Assembly: GCA_030640255.1 (NCBI GenBank)
Contig: DAOWJS010000003.1
Location: 1 to 10,967 of the forward strand
Source of the DNA: Dehalococcoidales bacterium
Lineage (GTDB): Bacteria > Chloroflexota > Dehalococcoidia > Dehalococcoidales > GCA-2688105
DNA: 10,967 bases
Direction: 5' to 3'
Positions 1-6,117 of the stretch are shown here, one piece after another; position 1 is the first letter of the stretch, and the number at the start of each line of letters is the position of its first letter. The notes under the pieces were generated by a model. The model worked only from the letters and a program-made list of their open reading frames with translations. It ran no database searches and was not told the origin of the DNA. A program made the position numbers and the translations under genes.

Positions 1-31
1 CTTTAGGGATTTGAATTTTGAACTTGTTTAG

Positions 32-49
32 TCCTTCACCTGTGAAGGA
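32..49. repeat. 18-bp perfect palindrome TCCTTCAC-CT-GTGAAGGA
   Basis: Two 8-nt arms are perfectly complementary around a CT centre. As RNA this would be a 7-bp stem with a 4-nt loop, followed by only a scattered T-rich stretch (TTAGAAATTAG), so a terminator for a gene left of the window is possible but poor. A binding site for a dimeric regulator is the alternative. No adjacent promoter was recognised that would settle the matter. Confidence 0.45.
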
Positions 50-174
50 TTAGAAATTAGAGTTTGTGATTTCACCAAAAGAAGGGGTGAGGGGTTGTTA
101 AACAATCTTTTATTAAGGGAAGGGGGTCAGGGGGATAGGTTCTAAAAAACCTACTTAGTCGGCGACTACCGGGT

Positions 175-202
175 TTGACATGAGAGGATAAACTGTTAGA
201 CT
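175..202 (+). promoter_or_regulatory. Possible weak promoter before the small membrane protein
   Basis: A perfect TTGACA box (175-180) is followed after 16 nt by TAGACT (197-202, 4 of 6 matches to TATAAT). A start about 7 nt after the -10 would fall inside the presumed ribosome binding site (203-210), giving an almost leaderless mRNA. This weakens the call, although the perfect -35 is notable. Confidence 0.25.
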
Positions 203-215
203 AGGTGGGGCTAAA

Positions 216-494
216 ATGAGTATCGCTGGCTTTTTTATCTTACTGGCTATCGCTGTCTTACTTATGCGCATTGGTAATAAGCTGGTGCCCTTAGTTATGC
301 CTACTGGACGGCTCAAGACCATTGGTCTGGGCTGGGCTGGCGGCTTTTTGGGTAGCTGGGTGGATAGTGTTTGGTGGCAATTTGGCCCCGAGGTGGCGGG
401 GATAAACCTGACGGCGGCTGCTCTCGGTTGCGCCCTGTTTATTCTCTGCCTTGGTATTGCCCCCTTCATTAAGATATTGCTGGGAAGAGTATAA
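216..494 (+). CDS. Small glycine-rich integral membrane protein (GlsB/YeaQ-like pattern)
   Basis: This 92-residue protein is almost entirely hydrophobic, with three probable membrane segments: about residues 3-20, 36-54 (with GLGWAGGFLG) and 63-88. The central small-residue helix, followed by a short polar loop and a last helix rich in Gly and Ala, resembles the general layout of the transglycosylase-associated/GlsB/YeaQ stress-response membrane proteins, but the match is only by pattern. Function is unknown. The ATG at 216 follows AGGTGGGG (203-210). The gene stands alone: the next feature is a tRNA about 100 bp downstream, and a weak hairpin lies between them. There is no signal peptide other than the first helix. 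It could equally be a lineage-specific membrane protein. Confidence 0.72.
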   Translation: MSIAGFFILLAIAVLLMRIGNKLVPLVMPTGRLKTIGLGWAGGFLGSWVDSVWWQFGPEVAGINLTAAALGCALFILCLGIAPFIKILLGRV

Positions 495-525
495 TTTAGA
501 TGGGCTAGTTTATCAAAGGAAGTTT

Positions 526-551
526 GAGGGGTGAGGTTAACCCCCCTTCTT
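526..551 (+). terminator. Weak candidate terminator after the small membrane gene
   Basis: GGGG (528-531) and CCCC (543-546) can pair around the palindrome GGTTAACC (535-542), leaving a TGA bulge on the left side. A mixed pyrimidine run TTCTTATT follows. The stem is GC-rich but the T tract is interrupted and the GGTTAACC core cannot close fully, so termination would be inefficient. Confidence 0.3.
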
Positions 552-552
552 A

Positions 553-582
553 TTAATTGGTTATTTAAATTTGTGCTATACT
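553..582 (+). promoter_or_regulatory. Promoter of tRNA-Thr
   Basis: TATACT (577-582) matches 5 of 6 positions of the -10 consensus and is preceded by TG one base upstream (574-575), an extended -10. The best -35 is poor (TTAATT, 553-558, 18-nt spacer), as is common for extended -10 promoters. Initiation would be near 589, one or two bases before the tRNA 5' end at 591. Confidence 0.55.
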
Positions 583-590
583 TAGGTAGC

Positions 591-665
591 GCCAGCGTAG
601 CTCAGGGGTAGAGCAGCGGTTTCGTAAACCGCCGGTCGTCGGTTCGAATCCGACCGCTGGCTCCA
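591..665 (+). tRNA. tRNA-Thr, anticodon CGT
   Basis: A full cloverleaf is visible. The acceptor stem is GCCAGCG (591-597) with CGCTGGC (655-661), the D stem GCTC/GAGC (600-603, 611-614), the anticodon stem GCGGT/ACCGC (616-620, 628-632) and the T stem GTCGG/CCGAC with loop TTCGAAT. The anticodon loop TTCGTAA puts CGT at 623-625, which reads the ACG codon. G1-C72, C2-G71 and G35-U36 agree with known threonine identity elements. The 3' CCA (663-665) is encoded and the discriminator base is T (662). Arms show no mismatch, so the gene looks functional. Confidence 0.97.
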
Positions 666-683
666 CGGAATAAACTGGGTTAG

Positions 684-730
684 AACCACAGCTCATTTGA
701 GTAATGTTTGGTGGTTTTAGCTTTGCCACC
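684..730 (+). other. Two mutually exclusive short hairpins after the tRNA
   Basis: AACCAC (684-689) can pair with GTGGTT (711-716), which runs into TTTTAG and may be a modest terminator for the tRNA transcript. The overlapping GGTGG (710-714) can instead pair with CCACC (726-730). The two pairings share GTGG, so only one can form. Stems are just 5 to 6 bp, so this may be chance. Confidence 0.3.
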
Positions 731-764
731 GCTGGTAAGGTTGGAGCTGGCTGGAGGAGAGTAG

Positions 765-1541
765 ATGAGCCGGTTTATAGATAAATTAAATCAGGTTTCA
801 CAGGCTGAGCCCCAGGCTATGGGATTTAGAGCGGCACCAGCGGGCTCACCAAAGCCAAAAATGCTGCTCGTGGCTAGTTTAGCTCAGGCTGATGTTAGCG
901 ACGCGGCTGATTATGTGGCTGGGGCTGATGCTGGGCTACTGTCTATGCCTAAATCGAGCTCAGGGGCTGGAACCCTTCAAAAAATATCTCAGGTGGTGTC
1001 TGATATTCCCTGGGGCGGGTGGCTGAGAGATGTGGGAAGGGAGGGAATAAAACAGATGGTGAAGGCTGGCTGTGATTTTGTGGTTTTTCCCGCCGCTAAG
1101 ACATCACTGGCTATACTTCAAGATGATGAAGTGGGCAAAATTTTGCAGGTAGAGGCATCACTCAGCGAAGGTCTGTTGAGGACAATTAATGAGTTGCCGA
1201 TAGGTGCGGTGCTTATTGCTGGGGAACAAGAAGGGGGTTATTTTCTTACTTGGCATCACCTTATGCTCTTTCGGCGCTTGGCTAATTTGCTGACTAAGCC
1301 CCTGTTAGTCTCGGTGCCATCAAAGGTGACCGCTAATGAGCTTCAGGCGCTACGGGATGCCGGGGTGGATGGTGTAATCGTAGAAGTAGGCGCCGGACAA
1401 CCGGCGGGAGGATTAGAAGGGTTGCGCCAAGCGATTGATAAACTTACCTTCCCCCTGTCACGCAAGCGGGGGAAGGGAGAGGCTTTGCTACCTTATATTG
1501 GTAGAGAGACGGATGTAACAACCGAGGAGGAAGAGGAATAG
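765..1541 (+). CDS. Uncharacterised TIM-barrel-like protein
   Basis: I do not recognise this 258-residue protein. Its hydrophobic strands alternate with helices: MLLVASL (33-39), AGLLSM (56-61), FVVFPA (105-110), GAVLIAG (147-153), PLLVSV (179-184), then an AGVDGVIVEVG segment (199-209). That periodicity fits a (beta/alpha)8 barrel, and the last segment resembles the phosphate-binding end of such barrels. No catalytic signature could be assigned. Residues 227-238 are basic and proline-containing and are encoded by a palindrome (1447-1476) that looks like an in-frame insertion. The C-terminus ends in five glutamates. The start is secure: GGAGGAGA (753-760) precedes the ATG. Its stop codon directly abuts the stop of the convergent treT gene. 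There is no signal peptide, so it is probably cytoplasmic. Confidence 0.85.
   Translation: MSRFIDKLNQVSQAEPQAMGFRAAPAGSPKPKMLLVASLAQADVSDAADYVAGADAGLLSMPKSSSGAGTLQKISQVVSDIPWGGWLRDVGREGIKQMVKAGCDFVVFPAAKTSLAILQDDEVGKILQVEASLSEGLLRTINELPIGAVLIAGEQEGGYFLTWHHLMLFRRLANLLTKPLLVSVPSKVTANELQALRDAGVDGVIVEVGAGQPAGGLEGLRQAIDKLTFPLSRKRGKGEALLPYIGRETDVTTEEEEE
1447..1476. repeat. REP-like palindrome inside a coding region
   Basis: CCTTCCCCC (1447-1455) and GGGGGAAGG (1468-1476) form a perfect 9-bp GC-rich stem with a 12-nt loop. It lies in frame in the 258-residue gene and encodes a basic segment (residues 228-237). It also lies about 65 nt beyond the stop of the minus-strand treT gene, so it could serve as that transcript's 3' stabilising hairpin. 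No T tract follows on either strand. Confidence 0.6.
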
Positions 1542-2786
1542 TTATTTCCCGACCAGGCTCTTTATTAGCCTGAGTTCGTCTCTAATTAGCCTGGGGGAAA
1601 GAAAGTTTCGCCTAACAATCTCTCTACCTTCCTCACCTAACCGTTTACTAACTGCCGGGTTTTCCAGAAGATAGACTATTTTCTCAGCGCATTCTTCTAC
1701 ACTATCTACCAGGTAATTGCTAAGCTCGCCGGTCATTTGCAGCGGAATGCCACCGGCATTGCCGGCTACTACTGGCGTTTCTTTCCATAATGCCTCAGCT
1801 ACCACCAAACCGAAGCCCTCCCTAATTGACTTCTGAACAATCACGTCACTGGCTCGCTGGAAGGCGTTAACCTCCATATTGCCGACTCCGGTTAGGTTAG
1901 AGAAGACGAAGATGTCAGGGTCTTTATTGGCTTCAGCGCTAATAGCGGCATGCATATCCCAAGACTCAGGGTCGTCTGGGGCAAAGGTACCTATCATGCC
2001 TAGCTGGAGCCCGGGTATTTTTTCCTTGGCTAATTTGTAGGCGGCTATGGTGCCGAAGGGGTCTTTCCAACGGTCAAAACGGGATACCTGGGTAATTAGC
2101 AGGCGATTGGTATCAAAGCCCAGGTTCTCCACCAGTTCCCGGCACACATATCGTTTAATGAACATATTTTTTGAGCTGAAGGGGCAGATAGCCGGTGCCA
2201 TAGTCACCATTTTGGCTAGGTGAAGGTCTTTGGGGATAAACTCCTTGGTGGTGAAAACAGCCGCATCGTACTCCTCAATGTAGGGACGCAGGAAATTCCA
2301 CACCGTCCCGTCTGGCTGTGAGCTGTCTACATGGCAGCGCCATATCCATTTGGCTTGGCTATCCGGTAGATAGTGGCGCAGGGCGGCGGGCTGAGGGTCA
2401 TTTACTATGAAAACATCATAATTGGGGTCAAGCTCGCGGGCATTGGTTAAATTACTGGTCTGGTATACCCTTCTTATGCTTTCCTTTTTAATTTCTTCAA
2501 AGGGAGCCCCTTGTAACGCATTATGCAGACCTTTAGTAATGGTGAAGAAGCGGCGGTCGCCGCGTATAATTTGCCAATCGGCTTTAATACCCAAAGAACA
2601 CAATAGAGGGATATGGCAAACCAAAAGTTCAGCTACACCGCCACCAAAGGGAGTGGAGTTGATGTGGCACAGGCGAAGTCCCTTTAGTTCCTCTGCCAGG
2701 TTCACAACTTCATCAATAAGCTCTCTGGCTTCAATCATGCGATACTTATTGATATCGGCTATTCCCAGCGAGACCTTGTGCAGCAT
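1542..2786 (-). CDS. Trehalose synthase (glycosyltransferring), TreT family, GT4
   Basis: This 414-residue retaining GT-B glycosyltransferase is expected to join NDP-glucose and glucose into trehalose in the cytoplasm, providing a compatible solute. The TreT hallmark NSTPFGGGVAE is at residues 43-53. It is followed by NDPQPAAL (129-136), WIWRCHVD (147-154), SRFDRWKDP (235-243) and the GT4 E-x7-E pair in EGFGLVVAE (323-331), then GGIPLQ (345-350), which contacts the donor nucleotide in this family. From memory, these blocks align well with archaeal TreT of Thermococcus. The ATG at 2786 (minus) follows CGGAG with 8-nt spacing. It sits 43 bp behind guaB3, and that gap holds a small TGAGA/TCTCA hairpin (2811-2825), so co-transcription is likely. 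Other sugar acceptors cannot be excluded. Confidence 0.88.
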   Translation of the reverse strand: MLHKVSLGIADINKYRMIEARELIDEVVNLAEELKGLRLCHINSTPFGGGVAELLVCHIPLLCSLGIKADWQIIRGDRRFFTITKGLHNALQGAPFEEIKKESIRRVYQTSNLTNARELDPNYDVFIVNDPQPAALRHYLPDSQAKWIWRCHVDSSQPDGTVWNFLRPYIEEYDAAVFTTKEFIPKDLHLAKMVTMAPAICPFSSKNMFIKRYVCRELVENLGFDTNRLLITQVSRFDRWKDPFGTIAAYKLAKEKIPGLQLGMIGTFAPDDPESWDMHAAISAEANKDPDIFVFSNLTGVGNMEVNAFQRASDVIVQKSIREGFGLVVAEALWKETPVVAGNAGGIPLQMTGELSNYLVDSVEECAEKIVYLLENPAVSKRLGEEGREIVRRNFLSPRLIRDELRLIKSLVGK

Positions 2787-2829
2787 TTACGCTACTCCGT
2801 ATGTTAATCATGAGACAACATCTCAGCCA

Positions 2830-3969
2830 CTATGATTGTGAAAGTTGCCACCATTTTCCTTCAGTGGTTATCGCCGGAGCAATTACCATCTCAACCTGGT
2901 GCATTTCTTGAATGGTAAGTGCACCGCAGGTGCCCATTGCTGTGCGAAGAGCGCCGACGAAGTTCTGGCTACCATCGGTGACTGAAGTAGGGCCGAAGAG
3001 GATTTGCTCTAATGGGCTGGTGGTGCCCACTTTTATTCGGGTTCCTCTGGGGAGTGCTGGGTGGGGGTGGGACATGCCCCAGTGATAGCCAAGCCCTGGC
3101 GCCTCCTTAGCTTGGGCAAAAACGGAGCCTATCATTACGGCGTCAGCACCGGCGGCAAAGGCTTTGCACACATCTCCACCTTTACGAAAACCGCCGTCGG
3201 TAATTATGGGCACATATCTGCCCGACTCGTTTAAATATTCATCCCTAGCCGCCGCACAGTCAATAGTGGCGGTTATCTGGGGGACACCGACACCAAGGAC
3301 TTCCCTGGTGGTACAGGCTGCGCCCGGTCCGACACCTACTAAAACTCCAGAGATTCCGGTTCTCATAAGCTCTAAACAGGCGCTGTAGCTTACACAATTA
3401 CCCACAATAATAGGCAGGGGTATTGACTTAAGAAGCTCGGGGAAGATTAGCCCCCGATAGCTTTTGGATATATGTCGGGCGGTGGTAACTGTGGACTGGA
3501 CTACAAAAATATCCGCCTTGGCTTCAGCCGCTATCGGAGCCAACCGCTTGGTGTTAGCTGGTGCCACGGAAACGGCACATACCGCTCCCGACCTTTTAAT
3601 CGCCTGGATTCGTTCGCCAATAAGATTCTCCTTAATAGGCTGGGAATAGATTTTTTGAAGCCGGGGGGTGACTTCAGCATCAGGGGCTCGAGCAATCTCG
3701 GCTAGTATCTCCTCGGGGTTATCATACCTAGTTTGTATTCCCTCTAGGTTGAGAACGGCGAGACCACCCAGCTTGCTCATCAGGATAGCGAAGCTGACAT
3801 CGGTAACCGCATCCATGGCCGAAGCTATAATAGGAATGGAGAAGGTAAAATTTTCTATCTTGAAATCGATGTTTATCTGGTCTGGATTAACCGTTATGTC
3901 TCCAGGCACTATAGCCACTTCATCAAATCCATAACAGCGCCGTAATTGCTTAAATTTGGAGATAGTCAT
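2830..3969 (-). CDS. GuaB3 family IMP dehydrogenase-related protein
   Basis: This 379-residue TIM-barrel enzyme belongs to the IMP dehydrogenase/GMP reductase superfamily. MDAVTD (52-57), the catalytic loop GVGPGAACTTR (212-222, nucleophile Cys219), and DGGFRKGGD (258-266) with AGADAVMIGS (273-282), the phosphate-binding part, are all visible. It has no room for the two CBS domains of classical GuaB (about 490 residues), and the C-terminus (FVGALRTAMG, 337-346) is of the GuaB3 type known from actinobacteria and cyanobacteria. A GMP reductase role has been reported for a cyanobacterial GuaB3. Whether this one makes XMP from IMP or IMP from GMP cannot be read from the sequence. The start has AAGGA 8 nt upstream and a strong promoter. 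It leads a two-gene unit with treT. Confidence 0.9.
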   Translation of the reverse strand: MTISKFKQLRRCYGFDEVAIVPGDITVNPDQINIDFKIENFTFSIPIIASAMDAVTDVSFAILMSKLGGLAVLNLEGIQTRYDNPEEILAEIARAPDAEVTPRLQKIYSQPIKENLIGERIQAIKRSGAVCAVSVAPANTKRLAPIAAEAKADIFVVQSTVTTARHISKSYRGLIFPELLKSIPLPIIVGNCVSYSACLELMRTGISGVLVGVGPGAACTTREVLGVGVPQITATIDCAAARDEYLNESGRYVPIITDGGFRKGGDVCKAFAAGADAVMIGSVFAQAKEAPGLGYHWGMSHPHPALPRGTRIKVGTTSPLEQILFGPTSVTDGSQNFVGALRTAMGTCGALTIQEMHQVEMVIAPAITTEGKWWQLSQS

Positions 3970-3992
3970 TTTGTTTTCCTTGTTAAACAGAA

Positions 3993-4022
3993 ACTATATC
4001 AGAAGCAAGGTTTCAAAGTCAA
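3993..4022 (-). promoter_or_regulatory. Promoter of guaB3-treT
   Basis: Read on the minus strand, TTGACT (4022-4017) is followed after 18 nt by TATAGT (3998-3993). Each matches 5 of 6 consensus bases. Transcription would start near 3986, giving a leader of about 17 nt that contains AAGGA. There is no room for a riboswitch in this leader. Confidence 0.7.
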
Positions 4023-4087
4023 CAAATATGGGCACAGTCAATCAAGAAGACCAAACATAGATACCAGGTTTTTGAAGGTTCAAGCTC

Positions 4088-4117
4088 TTGACATCGGGGC
4101 TGGGTGTAGTTTATATT
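4088..4117 (+). promoter_or_regulatory. Promoter of the fatty acid synthesis operon
   Basis: A perfect TTGACA (4088-4093) and TATATT (4112-4117) are separated by 18 nt. Predicted initiation is near 4124, immediately before the hairpin at 4125-4147. The -35 overlaps ACATCGG (4091-4097), the same half-site as one arm of that hairpin, so a repressor could contact both. The promoter is divergent from the guaB3 promoter, whose -35 lies about 65 bp away. Confidence 0.75.
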
Positions 4118-4124
4118 TATTCCT

Positions 4125-4151
4125 AATATATCGGAGTCCGATGTATTTTTT
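4125..4151 (+). promoter_or_regulatory. Palindrome/hairpin with T tract at the operon transcript start
   Basis: The core ATCGGA-G-TCCGAT (4130-4142) is a perfect inverted repeat. As RNA it extends to a 10-bp stem with a 3-nt loop and is followed directly by six Ts (4146-4151), so it has the form of an intrinsic terminator. No plus-strand gene lies upstream for it to terminate; it sits at about +1 to +28 of the fatty-acid operon. It is therefore more likely an operator for a regulator of lipid synthesis, an attenuator, or a 5' mRNA-stabilising hairpin. Confidence 0.6.
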
Positions 4152-4180
4152 AAGGAACCAGTTTCAAGTAGCTAGGACCT

Positions 4181-4606
4181 ATGGAGCAAAATAAAAGCAA
4201 AGACAGCTTACCGATAACATTTGAGCAGTTAGTCGCCGGTTATGAGTTTCCCCCGAGTCGTTATGAGTTGAAGCTCTCGGTTATCGCTAAATATCTGGAG
4301 GCGGTGGGCAAGCCAAGTAAGCTGGATTCTTTGGCATCGGAGTTTGTACCTCCAGTGGCAATAGCGGCATACACGATGACCGCAGTATTGCAGTCGCTTT
4401 CACTGCCACCGGGCGCAATACATACTGCTCAAGAGCTTGAGTTCCTCAAGTTGGTGCCGGTGGGGGCTACTATAAACTGTCGGGGCCGGGTAGCCCGGAA
4501 GCTAAATCGTGGTAAATTGCATCTACTGGTGATTGAACTCAATGCTCTGAACCAGGACCAAGAAGAGGTCTTGTCAGGACAAGCTACTATAGTCGTGCCC
4601 GGCTAG
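4181..4606 (+). CDS. MaoC-fold (hotdog) dehydratase subunit, HadA/HadC-like, without catalytic residues
   Basis: This 141-residue protein has the hotdog-fold layout of the FAS1-like/MaoC N-terminal dehydratase domain: FEQLVAGYEFPP (14-25), a helix at IAKYLEAVGK (35-44), VPPVAIAAYTM (56-66), then the PPGAIHTAQELEF region (76-88) and V-GATINCRGRVARK (94-107). Where an active MaoC hydratase has the D-x4-H pair, this protein reads AVGKPSKLD, so it probably does not catalyse alone. By analogy to mycobacterial HadA, it is inferred to pair with the next gene product and bind the acyl chain in 3-hydroxyacyl-ACP dehydration. An in-frame stop at 4169 rules out an earlier start; AGGA lies only 3 nt before the ATG, a tight and probably weak ribosome binding site. 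It opens the operon. Confidence 0.78.
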   Translation: MEQNKSKDSLPITFEQLVAGYEFPPSRYELKLSVIAKYLEAVGKPSKLDSLASEFVPPVAIAAYTMTAVLQSLSLPPGAIHTAQELEFLKLVPVGATINCRGRVARKLNRGKLHLLVIELNALNQDQEEVLSGQATIVVPG

Positions 4607-4619
4607 GAATTGGAAAGGG

Positions 4620-5057
4620 GTGTCTGTTTTGAACCAAGAGCTGAAGCTTTCTGACCTACACCAGGGAGACAATCTGTCTTCAGTGGTAAGGCATATTACT
4701 CAGAGAGATATTAACCGGTATGCCGAAGCCAGTGGGGATTTTAACCCCATCCATATAGATGAGTCCTTTGCTGCCCAAACTCCCTTTGGTGGCACTGTTG
4801 CCCATGGTATGCTCATCCTAGCCTATGTGTCGGAGATGATGACCGCCGCTTTTGGTAAAAGCTGGCTGGTGGGGGGTAAGCTTTCAGTGCGCTTTAAGGC
4901 GCCGGCTCGCCCTGAAGATATTCTAACCATCACCGGTAAGATTGATTCCATTGAACATAAAGAGAACGTCCCCTATGTCAACTGTGGTTTAGAGAGTCAC
5001 AATCAGAGGGGAGAAACCATAGTTATCGGCAAGGCAACCGTTAAACTCTGCTCATAA
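4620..5057 (+). CDS. MaoC-type (R)-specific hydratase/dehydratase, HadB-like catalytic subunit
   Basis: This 145-residue single-domain hotdog protein has a clear hydratase-2 motif: YAEASGDFNPIHID (34-47) with Asp40 and His45 as the expected catalytic pair, and GGTVAHGML (57-65) closing the site. In this operon it most likely dehydrates 3-hydroxyacyl-ACP, taking the place of FabZ. An enoyl-CoA hydratase role is the alternative, but the neighbours plsX, acpP, fabF and fabG argue for synthesis. The GTG at 4620 is the longest start but it overlaps the purine-rich GGAAAGGGG (4612-4620). A TTG at 4629 has that same element at a good 8-nt distance and may be the true start, giving a 142-residue protein. 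It lies 13 bp after the HadA-like gene. Confidence 0.87.
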   Translation: MSVLNQELKLSDLHQGDNLSSVVRHITQRDINRYAEASGDFNPIHIDESFAAQTPFGGTVAHGMLILAYVSEMMTAAFGKSWLVGGKLSVRFKAPARPEDILTITGKIDSIEHKENVPYVNCGLESHNQRGETIVIGKATVKLCS

Positions 5058-5084
5058 CCCGATAGGCAAGGAGAGAGGTATCTA

Positions 5085-6104
5085 ATGAGAAAAGCTAATC
5101 AGACGGTAAGAGTAGCTCTGGATGCGATGGGTGGTGATTACGCTCCTGAAGAGATAATTAGGGGGGCGGTTTTGGCGGCAGAGAAGAACGATGTGGAGAT
5201 TAGCTTAGTTGGTCCCACTGATACAGTAGCTGACGAGCTTGCCAAGCATAATACCTCTCATCTACCCCTCCATTGTGTTGGGGCTGACGGATTTATCAGT
5301 GAGGGTGAGCCTTCTGCCCTGGCTGTCCGCCGCCGCCCTAATGCCTCCATAGCGGTAGCGGTTAAGATGGTGAAGGCAGGGGAGGCCGATGCTGTGGTTG
5401 GTGCTGGTTCTACCGGAGCCATGGTTACTAGTGTCCTCCGATATCTGGGAATGGTGGAGGGGATAGAGCGCCCGGTGGTTGGCGGACCCATTTTTGGTGT
5501 CGCTCCCAATACCATATTGATGGATTGTGGTGCCAATGTTGATGCTAAGCCATATCATCTGTTGACCTTTGCCGTGGTTGGCTCTATCTATGCTAAAAAG
5601 TTGCTGAATATTGCTAATCCCACCGTGGCGCTGTTAAATGTTGGGTCGGAGGAGAATAAGGGCAACGAATTAACTAGGGAGACCTATTCTCTCCTCCACA
5701 AGAGTGGTTTGAATTTTATCGGCAATATAGAGGGCAATGAAATTCTTAGTGGTCGAGCTAATGTTATTGTTTGCGATGGCTTTGTTGGTAATATACTGTT
5801 CAAATTCGGTGAAAGTGGAGTGGAACTGGTTAGGAATTGGCTAAAAAGCAAGGTAAAGCTTTATCCATTAGTGGGTTTTTTGAGTAGACCATTTAAGGAT
5901 TTGACCTCATTTTTGGGTGAGTCTCGTGGTATTGGTGACGGGCTTATCTGGGGGGTTAATGGAATCGCTTTGAAAATACACGGGGCTAGCCGAGCTCCAG
6001 ATGTAGCTAAGAAAATAGCCCAAGCCAAACTGGTGGTGGATATGGATGTAGTTGGCTCTCTAAAATCAGAGTTAGCCACCATCAGAGGTCAGCTTAAGTT
6101 ATGA
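5085..6104 (+). CDS. Phosphate acyltransferase PlsX
   Basis: PlsX converts acyl-ACP and inorganic phosphate to acyl-phosphate, the donor for PlsY in bacterial phospholipid synthesis. It is a peripheral membrane enzyme. The 339-residue length is normal, and the family blocks appear in order: DAMGGD (13-18), GAGSTGA (106-112), MDCGAN (146-151), LLNVGSEENKGNE (183-195), FIGNIEG (211-217), DGFVGN (231-236) and the terminal HGAS (299-302). The ATG follows AAGGAGAG (5068-5075). The gene lies 27 bp after the hadB-like gene and 13 bp before acpP. The plsX-acpP-fab grouping is a widespread bacterial arrangement and fixes the role of the flanking MaoC genes. No damage is seen. Confidence 0.97.
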   Translation: MRKANQTVRVALDAMGGDYAPEEIIRGAVLAAEKNDVEISLVGPTDTVADELAKHNTSHLPLHCVGADGFISEGEPSALAVRRRPNASIAVAVKMVKAGEADAVVGAGSTGAMVTSVLRYLGMVEGIERPVVGGPIFGVAPNTILMDCGANVDAKPYHLLTFAVVGSIYAKKLLNIANPTVALLNVGSEENKGNELTRETYSLLHKSGLNFIGNIEGNEILSGRANVIVCDGFVGNILFKFGESGVELVRNWLKSKVKLYPLVGFLSRPFKDLTSFLGESRGIGDGLIWGVNGIALKIHGASRAPDVAKKIAQAKLVVDMDVVGSLKSELATIRGQLKL

Positions 6105-6117
6105 AAGGAGTGTTGCC

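Larger units (their letters stand above)
1..215. other. Intergenic G-rich stretch at window edge
   Basis: I see no convincing gene here. It holds an 18-bp palindrome (32-49, listed separately), a small inverted repeat TAGTC-GGC-GACTA (157-169), and a run of G tracts between 84 and 134 (GGGG, GGGG, GGG, GGGGG, GGGGG). The GGGGTGAGG word at 84-92 recurs at 528-536, on the other side of the 92-residue gene, so the tracts may be remains of an intergenic repeat. Opposite-strand reading frames overlapping 155-469 lack a start signal and look like shadows of the gene at 216. Confidence 0.6.

Noticed and set aside
155..469. Minus-strand open frame of 104 codons
   Set aside because: It lies antisense to the membrane protein at 216, is rich in Pro, Arg and Ser without domain character, and has no ribosome binding site.
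591..665. tRNA-Thr as an attachment site for an integrated element
   Set aside because: No integrase gene and no repeat of the tRNA 3' end was seen in the window.
2811..2825. TGAGA/TCTCA hairpin between guaB3 and treT as a terminator
   Set aside because: A 5-bp stem without a T tract is too weak; the short gap and strong downstream ribosome binding site favour co-transcription.
2422..2835. Plus-strand open frame of 137 codons inside treT
   Set aside because: It is antisense to a protein with clear TreT motifs and has a low-complexity Ser-rich composition typical of a shadow frame.
3164..3934. Several plus-strand frames antisense to guaB3
   Set aside because: All overlap a well-conserved enzyme on the other strand and show no start signals or recognisable protein features.
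3970..3992. Purine riboswitch before guaB3
   Set aside because: The predicted leader is about 17 nt long, far too short for an aptamer.
3946..4194. Plus-strand frame of 82 codons across the divergent promoter region
   Set aside because: It covers both promoters and the operator-like palindrome, starts inside guaB3 and lacks a ribosome binding site.
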